From: Epinephelus fuscoguttatus
Lineage: Eukaryota > Chordata > Actinopteri > Perciformes > Serranidae
NCBI RefSeq assembly: GCF_011397635.1
Contig: NC_064770.1
Coordinates: 25,589,603 to 25,653,602, forward strand
DNA: 64,000 nt
Direction: 5' to 3'
A program made the translations under genes and the position numbers. Below the pieces are notes generated by a model. The model was not told the origin of the DNA. It ran no database searches and was given only the letters and a program-made list of their open reading frames with translations. Positions 10,378-22,200 of this stretch are shown here, piece after piece. Position 1 is the stretch's first letter, and the number at the start of each line of letters is the position of its first letter.

Positions 10378-12946
10378 TTTAAAGGGGCGGTTCACCCAAA
10401 AATCAAAACCTCATATTTGTCCTCTTAGCCATAGCGTTATTTATCAGGCTAGATTGCTTTGGTGTGAGTTGCATAGTATTGGAGATATCAGCTGTAGAGA
10501 CGTCTGCCTTCTCTCAAATATAGTTGAACTAAATGGCACTCAGCTTGTGGTGCTCAAAGCGCCAGAAACATACATTTAAAAAACTCAACAGAAATGTCTC
10601 TTTCCAGAAATCGTGACCTGGTTGCTCAAGATAATCCACAGACGCTGTTGTGAGCTGTTTCATGTAAGAACTATCTAGCGGGTTAGCCTGAACTTAAAGG
10701 TGCTGAGGGGCTGCATAGACAGGCTACTTACTAAATGATGCGCTCGCCTGACCACTACTCATCAGGTGAAAACGAAAAGTCCACTTCTTCTTCTTCTTCT
10801 TTGATGCACAATACATTCATGAATCTGTCTCCATAAACAATTCAAAGGTACAAATCTTCACGATTACACTGAGTAGCGTACACCTGACTTGATGTGACCC
10901 GGTGTTGCAGTCAAAGACCTATATGTACTTCCACATCTAGCAACACCTGTCCCTCAAAGAATGGTTTCTGCCTATACTGACACCCATGACGATACAGTGA
11001 TCCTCACAGGACAAATTAGCAACCTACACACATTTTACACCATGGATGGCTCCTATAAACTATATTCTTTGTACCAAACTACACCCATCAACTGTACCAC
11101 CACAAAATGTAAACACTAATGGGGTCAGGCATGGTATGGCCATTGGGAATTTGGTGATTTTCTTATTCGGCGGGTCTTGTGAGGCCCTGTGATTTTTTCC
11201 CCACCTTGGCATTATATTCCCTCTGTTAACACCTTATTTTAAAAAATGGATGTAGTCACACTAGTATCCTTCCACTAACTTCGCCAAGTCAAATAAGGTG
11301 ATCACTACATTAATTCAACCTTGAATTTTTGCTTTCTGTACACACAAACATGGGGAGGAAAACCTCATCATTTTACATATTAGCCTGCCACAAACAATAC
11401 AAATGAACAGACTGTATGTTGGGGGTTTTTTGGTAAATAAATTAATGATTCATTGATCGACAAATACATGGTGTCAGTTCACATTTAGTGTATTAAATTG
11501 GGGCTGCTTGACAGCAAATTCCCAGGCTCCTTTTTCAGGGTTTCCACACTTTGTCTTGGAGACAATTTCAAAACTACTTCATGACTTTTCAAGGACCAAA
11601 AGTAAAATTTCCAGGACCATTCGCAATGTATGACCTGGTTCTTTAAGAAAATCCACAGACGCTGTTGTGAGCAGTTTCATATTTGAACTATTTTCTTTCT
11701 ACCAAACTACACTCAACAACCAACTGTGGCACCACACAAAAGGAAAAGTGCATGCTGCTAGCTCAGAGTTTAAATCTGATATGTTGGAACAGGAGAAAAA
11801 TAATGTTGTGATAGTGTCATTAAATGTGTAGGTTCATGAATTCCAAAGATTCCATACCTATGCTAAGTCCCACGACTACTTTTAAATTGTAATGCATTTT
11901 TGAGAGAGAGCAATGTTGGTGTCAAACATTGTGAATAGTTCTGGAAATTTTATTTTTGGTCTTTAAATAGTCATGAAAATGTTGCGAAATTGTGTCCAAG
12001 AAAATGTGTGGGAACCCTAAAAAAGGAGCCTCGGAGTTTGCTGTCAAGCAGCCCCAATCTGATACACTTAATTTGAATTGACACAACATCATTAATGTAT
12101 TTACCAAAAAAGCATACAATCTGTTAATTTGTGTTGTTTTGTTAGGCTAATATGTAAAATGATTTAATTAATTTTTCAATTTTTCTTCTCCATCTTTGTG
12201 TGTACAGAAAGCAAAAATTCAAAGATGAATGAATGTAGAGATCACCTGACACCTAATTTGGCTTGGCAAAGTTAGCTGAAGGATATGTATGTGACTATAT
12301 CCCTTTTTTAAAAAAAAGGGTGTCAACAAAGGGAATATATTGCCTGAGTTGGGAAATGAGGATCGGCTCTCACTAGACCAGCCTACAAGGAAAATTACCA
12401 AACTTGCCAGATTGTGCCTGACACCATTAATGTTTACATCTTGTGATGATACAGTTGGTGGGTGAACTTCAGTAGAAAGAAAATAGTACCTACATGAAAC
12501 TGTTCACAACAGCATCTGTGGATTAACTGGGTCATGATTCAGGCCCACTGGGAATTATTGAACTACCTGATGGCCAGTCCGCGCCTGACAACATTCTTGT
12601 GCTGCCACAAGTCTCTTGTCCTCTTGTAGATGCACGCTTCTTTCTGTGGGGTGATACGGTTGGCAGGAGCAGTTGGTTGAAAGGTCTGTAGATTATCTTG
12701 AGTAACTGGGTCGTGATATCCGTAAAGAGACATTGCTGTTGAGTTTTTCAAATGTATTTTTTTGGCACTTTGAGCCAAGCCGAGTGCCATCTAGTTCTTA
12801 TTATATTTAAGAGAAGGTAGACATTTCGACGGCCGATATCTCCAACTCTCTGCAACTCACACCAAAACAATCTAGACCGATAAATAGCACTACAGGTAAG
12901 AGGAACCATATGCATTTTTTATTTTGGTATGAACTGTCCCTTTAAA
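10378..12946. mobile_element. 2.57-kb fold-back (palindromic) DNA element
   Basis: The ends are inverted: TTTAAAGGGGCGGTTCACCC at the left against TTTAAAGGGACAGTTCATAC read from the right. The interior is also inverted: 10430-10540 pairs with 12780-12890; 11230-11410 with about 12110-12300; 11510-11560 with 12000-12045. The last two pairs centre near 11775, while the termini centre near 11663. That suggests roughly 220 extra bases in the left arm (about 10700-11000, not matched on the right). A block containing CAGACGCTGTTGTGAGC recurs at about 10640 and 11655 and inverted at about 12510. No transposase frame is visible. It lies in intron 1 of the tex2-like gene. Confidence 0.75.
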
Positions 12947-13949
12947 GGGACAAACAGGGCTCATTTGCCTGAGTGATGCTTTGGCTCACATTGTCCATTA
13001 ACAGTCATCCTCTTTTAGCCCAGGAGATATTGTCTTAATGATTTGCTTAATGAGATGAAGTACAGCTTTACTAACACTGACCATGTGATACTCAGACAAA
13101 CACAAAGTCCTGCGCCAAGTATGTCAGTCCTCAGGGTCAAATGGTAGTTTGAGGACAGGATTAAGCCTTTGAAATAAATTTCCTGCCCCGCTGTGTTGTG
13201 TCGGACAGCACAGACAGTCACATTTCCTCATACAGCACCCACATGAATTCTCACTCAGACAGAAAACAGAAATACTGTCTCCTTTATTTTATCCAATTGT
13301 CCTAGTTTAAGTGGGATAGAAAGGCCAAGCGGAGGACAGGGTGACAAAGACGTGATTTTATTGCCAGGATTCAATCCAATGCAGACGTCAGGGATAGAAG
13401 TGGGACTGTGTGCCAGACACGTAATTTCTTCCTCTCCCTTTTAATCCATTTAAAGTGATTCACTACTGCCTACCAATTGATAGACTCTTGAATATACCTG
13501 TCCTATCATTATCAGCAAATACACAGCGTTTGATTAATGACCACCGAAGAGAAAGCAGTTTGCATGTTACAGGAGAGATGGACAGTGGCTTTGTCATACT
13601 AGCTTTTGCTTTAATTAGTCCTCTGATACCTCCAGTTATTAAAAGTGCCTGGAGACAGCAATACCTTGTCCACCTTTTGTTTTCGGAAATGTCAGACTCC
13701 AGTGAACTTCATTAACGTTTTCCTCCACGCTGCATGGTCTGGAGTCACTTGGGGCTTCACTGTTAAAGTGTTGAGTCATTTAATTGGTTCAGTGATTCAC
13801 TAAAAATGATTTGACAACTACTTTGGTAAGCCATTAATTGTGTCAGGCAGTTTTTAGACAAAAAATGCCAAATATGCTTTTATTGCTGCTTTTTAAATGG
13901 AAGAATGTACTGATTTTCTTTGTTTTATGTTATTGGGAAGTGAATATTT
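12947..13949. other. tex2l intron 1, unannotated part
   Basis: No exon, RNA or named repeat recognised. Open frames are short and lack motifs. Confidence 0.4.
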
Positions 13950-14565
13950 CAGATCCTTTTTGTTTAAACAGAAATAGCACCAAAATCGCTATCATCAAAT
14001 CCACCGGACTCCATTTAAATAATCGGTAATTTTATCCTTATAAAACACACTTTATTCAAAGTTAACAAAAGCAAAGTGAAGTTTACAAAAGCCATCTTGG
14101 TGTGTCTTTTCATTGCTCCAACAGTCACCAACTCTGGTTTGGTTGAAATAAACCCTCCATTCACCCAGTTAGATGTAAAAATATGCTGGCTCTATACACA
14201 CTAAAATTACTGTTTATTTAAATGGAGTCTGGTGTGTTTAGCAAAAGCAGTTTTGGGACTGTTTCTGTCATAACAGAAAGGATCTTACTTTTTAACGAAA
14301 GGATCTTTCTCTCCAGGGGTCCTCTCCATAAGTTGTCAGATATTTATAATAACAATCGGAGCCTGTCAGCGGCACTTTTAGTGGATGTAAATTGATGGTG
14401 CACAATTGCCCACGGGGATTACGTTGCAGCTTGTTTAGCAGCTGCCAACAGCAGCCCTCTTGCTTAATGCTAGACATATTTAAAAAATCGCTGTTGCCAT
14501 TAGTCACAAAGACACATGGGAAAATAGGGCCCAGGTTGAAAACACTGAAGTTGTCCTTTAAGTAT
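13950..14565. mobile_element. Fold-back DNA element, family shared with 34.0-34.8 kb
   Basis: Inverted arms: 13963-14032 (CCACCGGACTCCATTTAAAT) against 14205-14285 (ATTTAAATGGAGTCTGGTG), centre near 14120. A unit between the arms (ACTCTGGTTTGGTTGAAATA, CACCCAGTTAGATG) recurs in inverted orientation in the 34-kb copy. The right end (CCCAGGTTGAAAACACTGAA...) matches the inverse of that copy's left end. Non-coding. Confidence 0.65.
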
Positions 14566-15455
14566 AATGCAATTCACTTCAATTAGGAGCATCAAAGAGT
14601 TTTTACATGCCTTTCAGTCTTTGACATTTTACTACTTTTAAGGAAATCTTCCTTTACTAATTATAAAATAGCTAAAACTGCTCCACTTTCCACCCTCAAG
14701 GGACAAACCAAAAACTGGGGTTCCAGGCTCCAGTCCTCCGATGTTTTTTCTTCCTTCCTGCAGGAGTCCATCCACACTCCTGTCTGGAAAGCTGCCGAAT
14801 CCCTGCTGACTTCGTATTCCACAGAGCAGCAAAGGTTTTCCTCTCCCTGTCAGCACGAACTGATCCAAATTGACTCAGAAGCAGAAATTGATTAGGGTAA
14901 TGCAGGGCTGTCTGGAGCAACTTAAGCACTGGCGGAGCAGCACTTCTGGTTAATTAGATTTGACAAACAGCATAGCAGGTTGGTGCTAAAAATTAACATC
15001 TCTCATTATGAGCAGTGTGCAGAGAAGGGAAGAGATAAGGGGAGAAGGCAATGAGAAAGTTAAATTACGCGAGCAACATGGTAACAAATGACTCTCTGTA
15101 GCCTTGGAAATTGGTTTAATCAAGGTCAGAAATGTTAAATTTCTCTCTGGTCTAAATGGCAGGAATATTAGTTCGTGACAACACTATCACATCCTGTTGT
15201 GTGAGAAATCTGGCTCACCAAAAGCTGTTACTGAATAAAAGGAATTCGCTTATGCTGTTGTAGTATAGATAGGTTGAAACTAAGTCAGAATGAGAGTTAA
15301 GGAATCGCATACTGATATACTCTGGTTTCTTATTTTCACTGTTAATGTTACTCGTAATCTGATGTACAAAGACTAACACAGATACAGTTAATATTTTTAG
15401 TTCCACAACATTCCTGTTTTAATGTGTTTGATATCTGTATATACATGTGTTGTTA
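14566..15455. other. tex2l intron 1, unannotated part
   Basis: Nothing recognised: no exon with a plausible reading frame between splice sites and no named repeat. Confidence 0.4.
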
Positions 15456-16150
15456 GGCTCCGATCAGACAGAGCAGGTTATGCAGGTTGCAGAACAAATG
15501 GCGCACCGCACTGCCTTTTTTATTGAAGCTGGCCCAATCAGACAGAGTGCTTGTTACAGCTTCTGTGTCATTTTTAATTGTTGCTAGACAACCATCTGTC
15601 CTTAGCTTAGCTGTCATTTTGCTGTGAAGTAAATTCACAGATCTGTACCTTAAAATCTCCAAATACAATGGGCAGACTGAGGGCACTTGGGCCCCACAAG
15701 CTGATCCAGGAGCTTCACCTGGATGATGGCTGATTCGAGGCTTATATTTGGATGAGTCTGGGACAGTTTGGCAATCTGCTGTCAATCAGTGGGCCTAATT
15801 ACAGTTGGCAAAACATTACAAAGTAGATGAGGCTGCAGTATGTTCAGATATGTGTTGCAGCTTGCCTTGTGATGATGAAAGTGACCTAATGTTAGCATAA
15901 CACTCTACGCAAGTTATCATTTGGTGTCATAGTCATCACCACAATTCATCTGACTGGACAATGGGAATAAACACTATAACATTGAGCGCTTTTCTGCTTC
16001 TGTTGAAGTGTTTGTGAACTTGAGGCGTTTAGGGCGCTTCAGGGAAAAATAACAGGCGCTCAGCATGGCAAAAGCAGTGAATAAAATGGTTAAAATCAAT
16101 TACAAAAAGTTGCCCCAGGCTGCTTAAACTTGCTCTGTCTAATCAGGGTC
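15456..16150. mobile_element. Non-autonomous Harbinger-like element with TIRs
   Basis: The left end GGCTCCGATCAGACAGAGCA and the right end read on the minus strand, GACCCTGATTAGACAGAGCA, match at 16 of 20 bases, giving a 695-base element. The motif GATTAGACAGAGC is like fish Harbinger-type termini. A 110-aa minus frame inside (15785-15453) has no recognisable transposase motif. The target duplication is unclear. Confidence 0.6.
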
Positions 16151-17102
16151 ATAAAGCCCAGACAAACCAAACTGACTACAGAGAACTAATGGTGACGATT
16201 GCCCCCTGCTTTGTTGCCTGACGTTGTTGTGTCTTGGCCAAAAAGTTGCACAAGAACACACTGTAAAGACTACAGCTAATGGCCAACAAGCATGTGTGTT
16301 CTGCGACTGTGTGAGAGGAAATAACTCTCCACACTAGCAGATGGTGGTTGTCTGTAATGGTCATTTAAAAGAGAAACCGGAAGATTGTCTTGACACTAGT
16401 TAGCCAGTTAGCATATTAACAACACAATCCAGTGTTGAAAGAGCAAAGCATGTTTACAGTGCGCCAGTGAACAATAACACAAACCATCAGGAAATGTTTT
16501 GGCTAAAAAGCTCACTGGATAAAGAAAAATAATGTTATCTTATGTAACAAGTTTGTGTCGGTCTCACTCCCTCTTAACTTTAGCTGTTTGTTTACTTTCC
16601 TCACTTCTGTTTCTCTTCTCATGTGCTGAGCTGAACTGCCAATCAGAGTGATTTCATTCACTGCCGGGCTCCGCCATTGATTCAACATGCTATACTGGTA
16701 AAATAAAAGCTGATGGGGATCAATGAGGGGCAACAGTGCAGGACACACTGCACCGATGATTGTGACAGACGCACACCAATGGCCTGACATTGACCTTCAG
16801 CTGATCATTGACTTGGTGTGTCAGGGCTTTTAAATCAAATAGGCAAGCTGTCCTCTTCCATTAAAACACAAAGATACAGCTTTAATTGTAATGTTTTACA
16901 GTAAGGAACAAAACCTCTATTGGGAACAAGCCTACTCAAGTTTAAAAACCATAGAGAGGCCTCCAGTTATTTTTGTTGGGGGGGCTGGTGGGGGCGGCAG
17001 TAACAGTTTCAGGGTAAACATGGCCCCCCCGGCTTCTCCTGGCCACCCCTTGGTGCCACCACTGCTCATAAAGCCATCTTGTGATTACATGTGATACTGC
17101 AT

Positions 17103-17104
<2 letters not shown>
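16151..17104. other. tex2l intron 1, unannotated part
   Basis: No gene or named repeat recognised. Confidence 0.4.

Positions 17105-17166
<62 letters not shown>
17105..17166. repeat. (TG)31 microsatellite
   Basis: About 62 bases of uninterrupted TG dinucleotide in tex2l intron 1. Likely length-polymorphic. Confidence 0.97.
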
Positions 17167-17167
<1 letters not shown>

Positions 17168-18367
17168 CTGACAGCTTGCACAAGTGAATGACAATGTATC
17201 TGCAGATGTATCTGAAATTGAAAGCCACAGTGATTGCTCATTCATCAGATTGAATTCATGTCCCAAGTGTCTTAATTTCCTGTCATAAAAGCCTCTTTAA
17301 TATGGAGGATTACAGTTAATCCACTCTCCGTCTGGATTGGAGCGAAGCTGTTGGCGCTCTGATATTTGGGGCTGTGCAGCCTGCCTGCTGTGATACATGT
17401 CAGTGATTGCCACATGAAAACAAGCTGTGAAGGACTTGTTATAGATCTGTGCGCCCCTATTTCCAGAGGGAGCGTCTAATTGTTGTGCTTTCAAAGGCAT
17501 AACGACCAGCGGTTAGGGTGTGGTTGAATAAAAAAGAAGCTTGTTTTCCCGGTTACATTCATGACATGCAGAAGCTTACGTCTTACTTATTGTAACTCGG
17601 CTCTTATTTTGAGTCATTACAGATTATTTATGACCTGAATGAAGACAACTAGACTGTGTGAGAGCATGTGTATGCACATTGTGCATCATTTGTTGTCTCA
17701 GCATCAGATGTGCTCACTTTTATCATCCACACAAACAGATGCTGGCACAGATGAAGTTGTCTTCCCGTGTGTTTCACTTAAATCAAACCTGAAGCAGCCG
17801 TGAGATCAGAGACGTGAGCTTGTGATTGAAGAGTTGCTGTTTTGAATCCCTGAACCATCTGGAACAATCTTGTCTGAGGATGTAAGTAAGTGACAGGCAG
17901 TGTAACACATGAGGAGAAAACTTGTGCACATATTTCAAATGACATGAGAAGGAGAAGATGAAGTCCAGTATTGTGCCCAGCATCCTTAATGCCCCTTGGA
18001 AAAGACAAATGTGTCAATTAGGCACAATCAAGGATAATGGATTGGATCACTGCATTTTATTTGGGATTAGCCCTGACTGTGGGATTAAAGTCTCTGCGCT
18101 TAATGACTCCTTATGATGATTCCAGAAACAAAGCACTCATCCACTTCTTCCTTATCTCAGACTTTATGTGAATTAACAGCACACACTGTGAAACACAAAG
18201 TTCCCTGCATCCCTACAGAGGAGGCAGCAAAAAAGGACAGAGGAGAAAGTACAGAGGAGATTTGAGAGAAAGGTTGGCAGGTGAAAGGGGAGAGAAAATT
18301 TGAAAACAAACGGAAAGGACGGAAACAGGAAGGTCAGAGCAGCAGCTGAACAAGTAGCAGAGAATGA
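17167..18367. other. tex2l intron 1, unannotated part
   Basis: No gene or named repeat recognised. Confidence 0.4.
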
Positions 18368-18890
18368 ATGTTAAAGGAATACTTCACCCCCTAAATGACC
18401 GTTTGTATATCAGTCACTCATCACATGTTACATTGAACTGACCCTTTGCTAAGTCCCATCCCGGGACGCAGACAGCCCAATCATAATGTAACATCTGGTT
18501 GGCTCAGACCAGGGCCCAACATCAACACAGCTGTGCTCCATTGACTCTAATGCAATCGTTACAAAGTTCCTTCATGTTCAGGCTGGTTTTGTGGATTTGG
18601 AGCTAAATGTTGTGCCTGGGGCACGTTGTGTATTAATGATACTCGTTACCTGGAGAGGTTGGAAAAAGATATACATTTCTTCCCTGTTCCAAAACCAAAA
18701 TCAAACCCTGAAAAGTGTAGGGTTAGCTAGCTAGCTACTGAAGATAACACCGTTCATCTGCACACACTGTGATGCCACACAGCTGGTTCAATCTCAGCAA
18801 AGTCTCCCTTTATATTCATTGTCTTGTGTGGCGATCAGCAGTGATGTGGTGGTTCACTTTTACACTGTGATGTGTAGCCTATAGTTCGGC
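18368..18890. repeat. Interspersed fish repeat (AAAGGAATACTTCACCCC family)
   Basis: The left end (about 18372) has the AAAGGAATACTTCACCCC start common to a non-autonomous teleost DNA repeat, followed by GACCGTTTGTATATCAGTCA. The matching inverted right end is not seen, so the extent is approximate and the copy may be truncated. Confidence 0.45.
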
Positions 18891-19119
18891 TTTAGCTTCT
18901 AATTATCTTTGTCTTTTTAGCCTGTTGTTGCTGCTGAGTCAGTTTGACATCCTGGATATATCCTTCAAACACAGACTGTAGACCCCTCTGTCTGCTTCTC
19001 TCTGGAATCACTCTTTCAATTTTTTGTGCCTTTAAAAATAATGATGTTGCTATCAGCTGTTCAGATAACCACATTTTAATATATTTCTTTTGTTTCTCAC
19101 CACATTTCCAGCACCCATC

Positions 19120-19206
19120 ATGATGGATTATAAGATACCCGAGGAGGATGTTACAAGTCTACATGCAAGTAGCACCATGCTTCATGTCCTCGGGGACTTA
19201 ATTTGA
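19120..19206 (+). CDS. Upstream ORF (28 aa) in tex2-like 5' leader
   Basis: ATG ATG at 19120, eight bases after the inferred acceptor, opens a 28-codon frame (MMDYKIPEEDVTSLHASSTM...) ending in TGA at 19204-19206, 28 bases before the main ATG. The context CATCATGATG is moderate. If exon 2 is spliced as inferred, every transcript carries it, so it could lower main-frame translation. The peptide shows no family resemblance. Confidence 0.4.
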   Translation: MMDYKIPEEDVTSLHASSTMLHVLGDLI

Positions 19207-19234
19207 TCAACCACATTCTCACAGTAGCTCCAGC

Positions 19235-22200
19235 ATGGAAGAGAGCAAGCTCATCTTCAGCCTGGACGGCCACGATGAAGGTCCCACTGTGGTGTTTTCC
19301 AAAGACAAAACACAAGACAGGATGAGCCAGCCTGTTCTCAGCCTGGGGATGGATTTGGACCTGAGCCTAGGCCACGGCTCCCAGCCCTCCTTGCTGCCTC
19401 ACTCCCCCTCATCCCCGGGCTCTTTAGCTGATCTATCAGCATCATCAGCAGATCTGCTCATCACCACCAACCTGGTCAAATCTTCCTCCACGGATCTGGA
19501 GCCGAGGGAGAGCAGCTCCCTGCGAGGCAAACCTCTCCTCAGCTTGGTCAAGTCTCTGAGCACCGAGATTTCCCGCCGGGTCGAGCCAGAGGTCAACCTC
19601 TCCAAGTCAGACTCCAAGCTGCATTTGCATCCTTGGAAGCAGCTTACCCATCCAAAAATCCCAGAGGCTAGGCCTGAAGCAGGAGGGCTGATTGAAGATG
19701 ATGACTGGGAATCATCTCTTTCATGTGTGCCTGCCGCTGAGCCCCGGGGCAGCTCACTGATCGCTGAGCTGGAGGATACACGGAGGAAATTCTCCGAAGC
19801 CATGCAGGATCCTCTGAGCATGCTGAGTAAGATCATGGGGGACGAAAGCTCCGGCAGCCCAAAGCAGGGTAGGGCTTCTGGTGCCGGAGACTCGCCGTCC
19901 TCTCAAGGCAGCTGTGGAAGAGATGGCGCGAGTGACGATGCGGACCTTAAGTGCCGGAGGAGAGCTGACGTTGAGCACAGAGGTGTTTGTGACACAACTC
20001 TGAGAAGACTCCAAAGAGGCTCCTTAACAAAACCCTCTGCCTCCCCAGAGCGCAGTGACAGCCATTTAGAAATCCGCACTTACGGAGATATGATCCAGGT
20101 GGTGGAGCTCCAGAATGGATCCAAAGGGACACATCACAGAACTTACACCCAGTCTCGAGTCACAGTGCCGGGCTCATCGCTGCCTCTTCACTGGCTCTTC
20201 CCTGTGGGTCTTCTAGCTTATGGTTTCTTTGTGTTGCCCCTGCCCTCCTATGTGACAGGTCTGTCCATGGGGGTTGCATGTGGCTTTATTTTGGGCCTGG
20301 TGGTAGTGTTCATGTTTGCCCCACGACGCTCATCAGCCAGAGGCAACAAGGGATCTCGGAAATCCAGAACCCTGAATATGGATCTACTGGATGGAGGGCT
20401 CGCAGATCAAGAAATCCTCGAGGTAATATATGAGTAAAATACTTTTACTTTTATCCAAGCTTCTGATTCCTTTTAATATATTACACATTTGAATGTAGCA
20501 TAGAGGAACAACAGCAGCTGTTTTAGATGTTAGATAACTAAAGACGGTGCTGTCAATGGTGCTTAATGAATTACTTCTGAGGTAATTACTGTATAGAAAA
20601 CTGCCCTCGGGCACAGCAGGTTCAGCATCTTAAGAGCAGGTTATTTTGATAATAGCTTTCTCACAACACTTGACAGCTCTGCTGAGAGTCGGGCTGTTTG
20701 CCTCAATAAACGCAGAGTCAGCAGGTTCATATAAGGTGAATTCTACGAGGATAGAGGAGCTTCTAACAGCAGGCTGTGGGCTATTTCAAAGACTCATTGA
20801 CAGTGTTGAATGAGACAGATGTTTTCTGGAGTGTCTCGTGTTTCCCCTCCTGCTGAGCTGTATTGTTGCAGTTTGCACCACATACTGGGAATTTAATTGG
20901 CCTGAGTAGAGTTTTTGCTAGGCTTACATATTCCCTGATGTATCAACACTTAAGTCAGTGAAGGACACCAACAGAGTCCGTCATGTTGCACCACCATGTT
21001 TCTACAGCAGCCCAGAATGGACAAACCAAACACAAACACTAACATTTTTGCACCATTGTAGTTAAAAGTGGGTGGTACAGTGTTTAGCATTATTGTCTCA
21101 CAGTTCGAACCCAGGCTCGTCCGTGCGGAGCCTGCATGCTCTCCCAATGTCAGCGTGTTTTTTTGTCCGGGTACTCCGGCTTCCTTCCGCAGTCCAAACA
21201 CATGCTAGGTTAACTGGTGATTGTAAATTGTCTGTAGGTGTGAATGTGAGTGTGAATGGTTGTGCGAAAGTCTGGCGATCTGTCCAGGGTCTGTCTCACC
21301 CACCTTCAGCTGGGATAGGCTCCAGCCCCCCCATGACCCACAACAGGACAAGTGGTTACAGAAATGAATGAAGGAATGAATGTAGTTAAAAGCCCGTCCA
21401 GGATAACGCCGGAAAGACAGATTTGTAACGTTAAACTGTTTCATATATTGTTTAAATCACTGGATCTGTTTGTTTTGGAGAGGAAGAGACCTCTGCCGGT
21501 AATTTGGCTCCTGGTAAGAACCTCCTGAACGTCTGGGTCTTAAATTAGTGGAGAAAAAAGGTGAGCACACATTAGAAGGTGCTGGGCTAGCAGCCTGAGT
21601 GCAGTGAGCCAAATAGTGTCAGAGAAACACTGATTTGTAACGTGAAACTGCTTTATTCAGTGTTTTTACTGGTTTAAATCAGAGGGTTTGTTTTGGAGAG
21701 GAAGAGTCCTCTGTGGATTATTTGGCTCCCAGTAAAATCCTTCTGAACAATGAACACTGAAGGACTCCTAGTCCAGGCACGTGGTCATAACAGATATTAG
21801 GCAGTCTAAATCTTATAAATCCTAATCTCTTTTTAATATCAATTCAGAAAGGAGAGTTTGAGGTGCTTTGCGGCTGATTACTAGGTTAAACACTCATTAT
21901 TTTCTTCTAGGGCTGGATGAATGAGACACACAGCTACGACCCAGAGACTTTCCACCCCTCTGTCACACACTCTGTCTATGCCACCCTGGAGGGAAGCTGG
22001 CTGCGCCTGGCATACCCACGTGCCAACATCCCCCGATGGGCGGCATTCGATGAGGCGCACCACGAGGCCGTGTTCTTGCGTTCACGCACATACCAGCTGG
22101 CAAACTGTAAGGTCAGTGTGTTATATATAACATATTCTTATTTCTGGGGCCCAGGGGAGCAGACATGTCCCTCAGAGAGGCGTAGAAGAGAAGGTGACCT

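Noticed and set aside
21069-21120. tRNA-like A and B boxes, considered as a tRNA gene
   Set aside because: The cloverleaf is not complete and the sequence continues into a SINE body with flanking target duplications. The same applies to 29741 and 36294.
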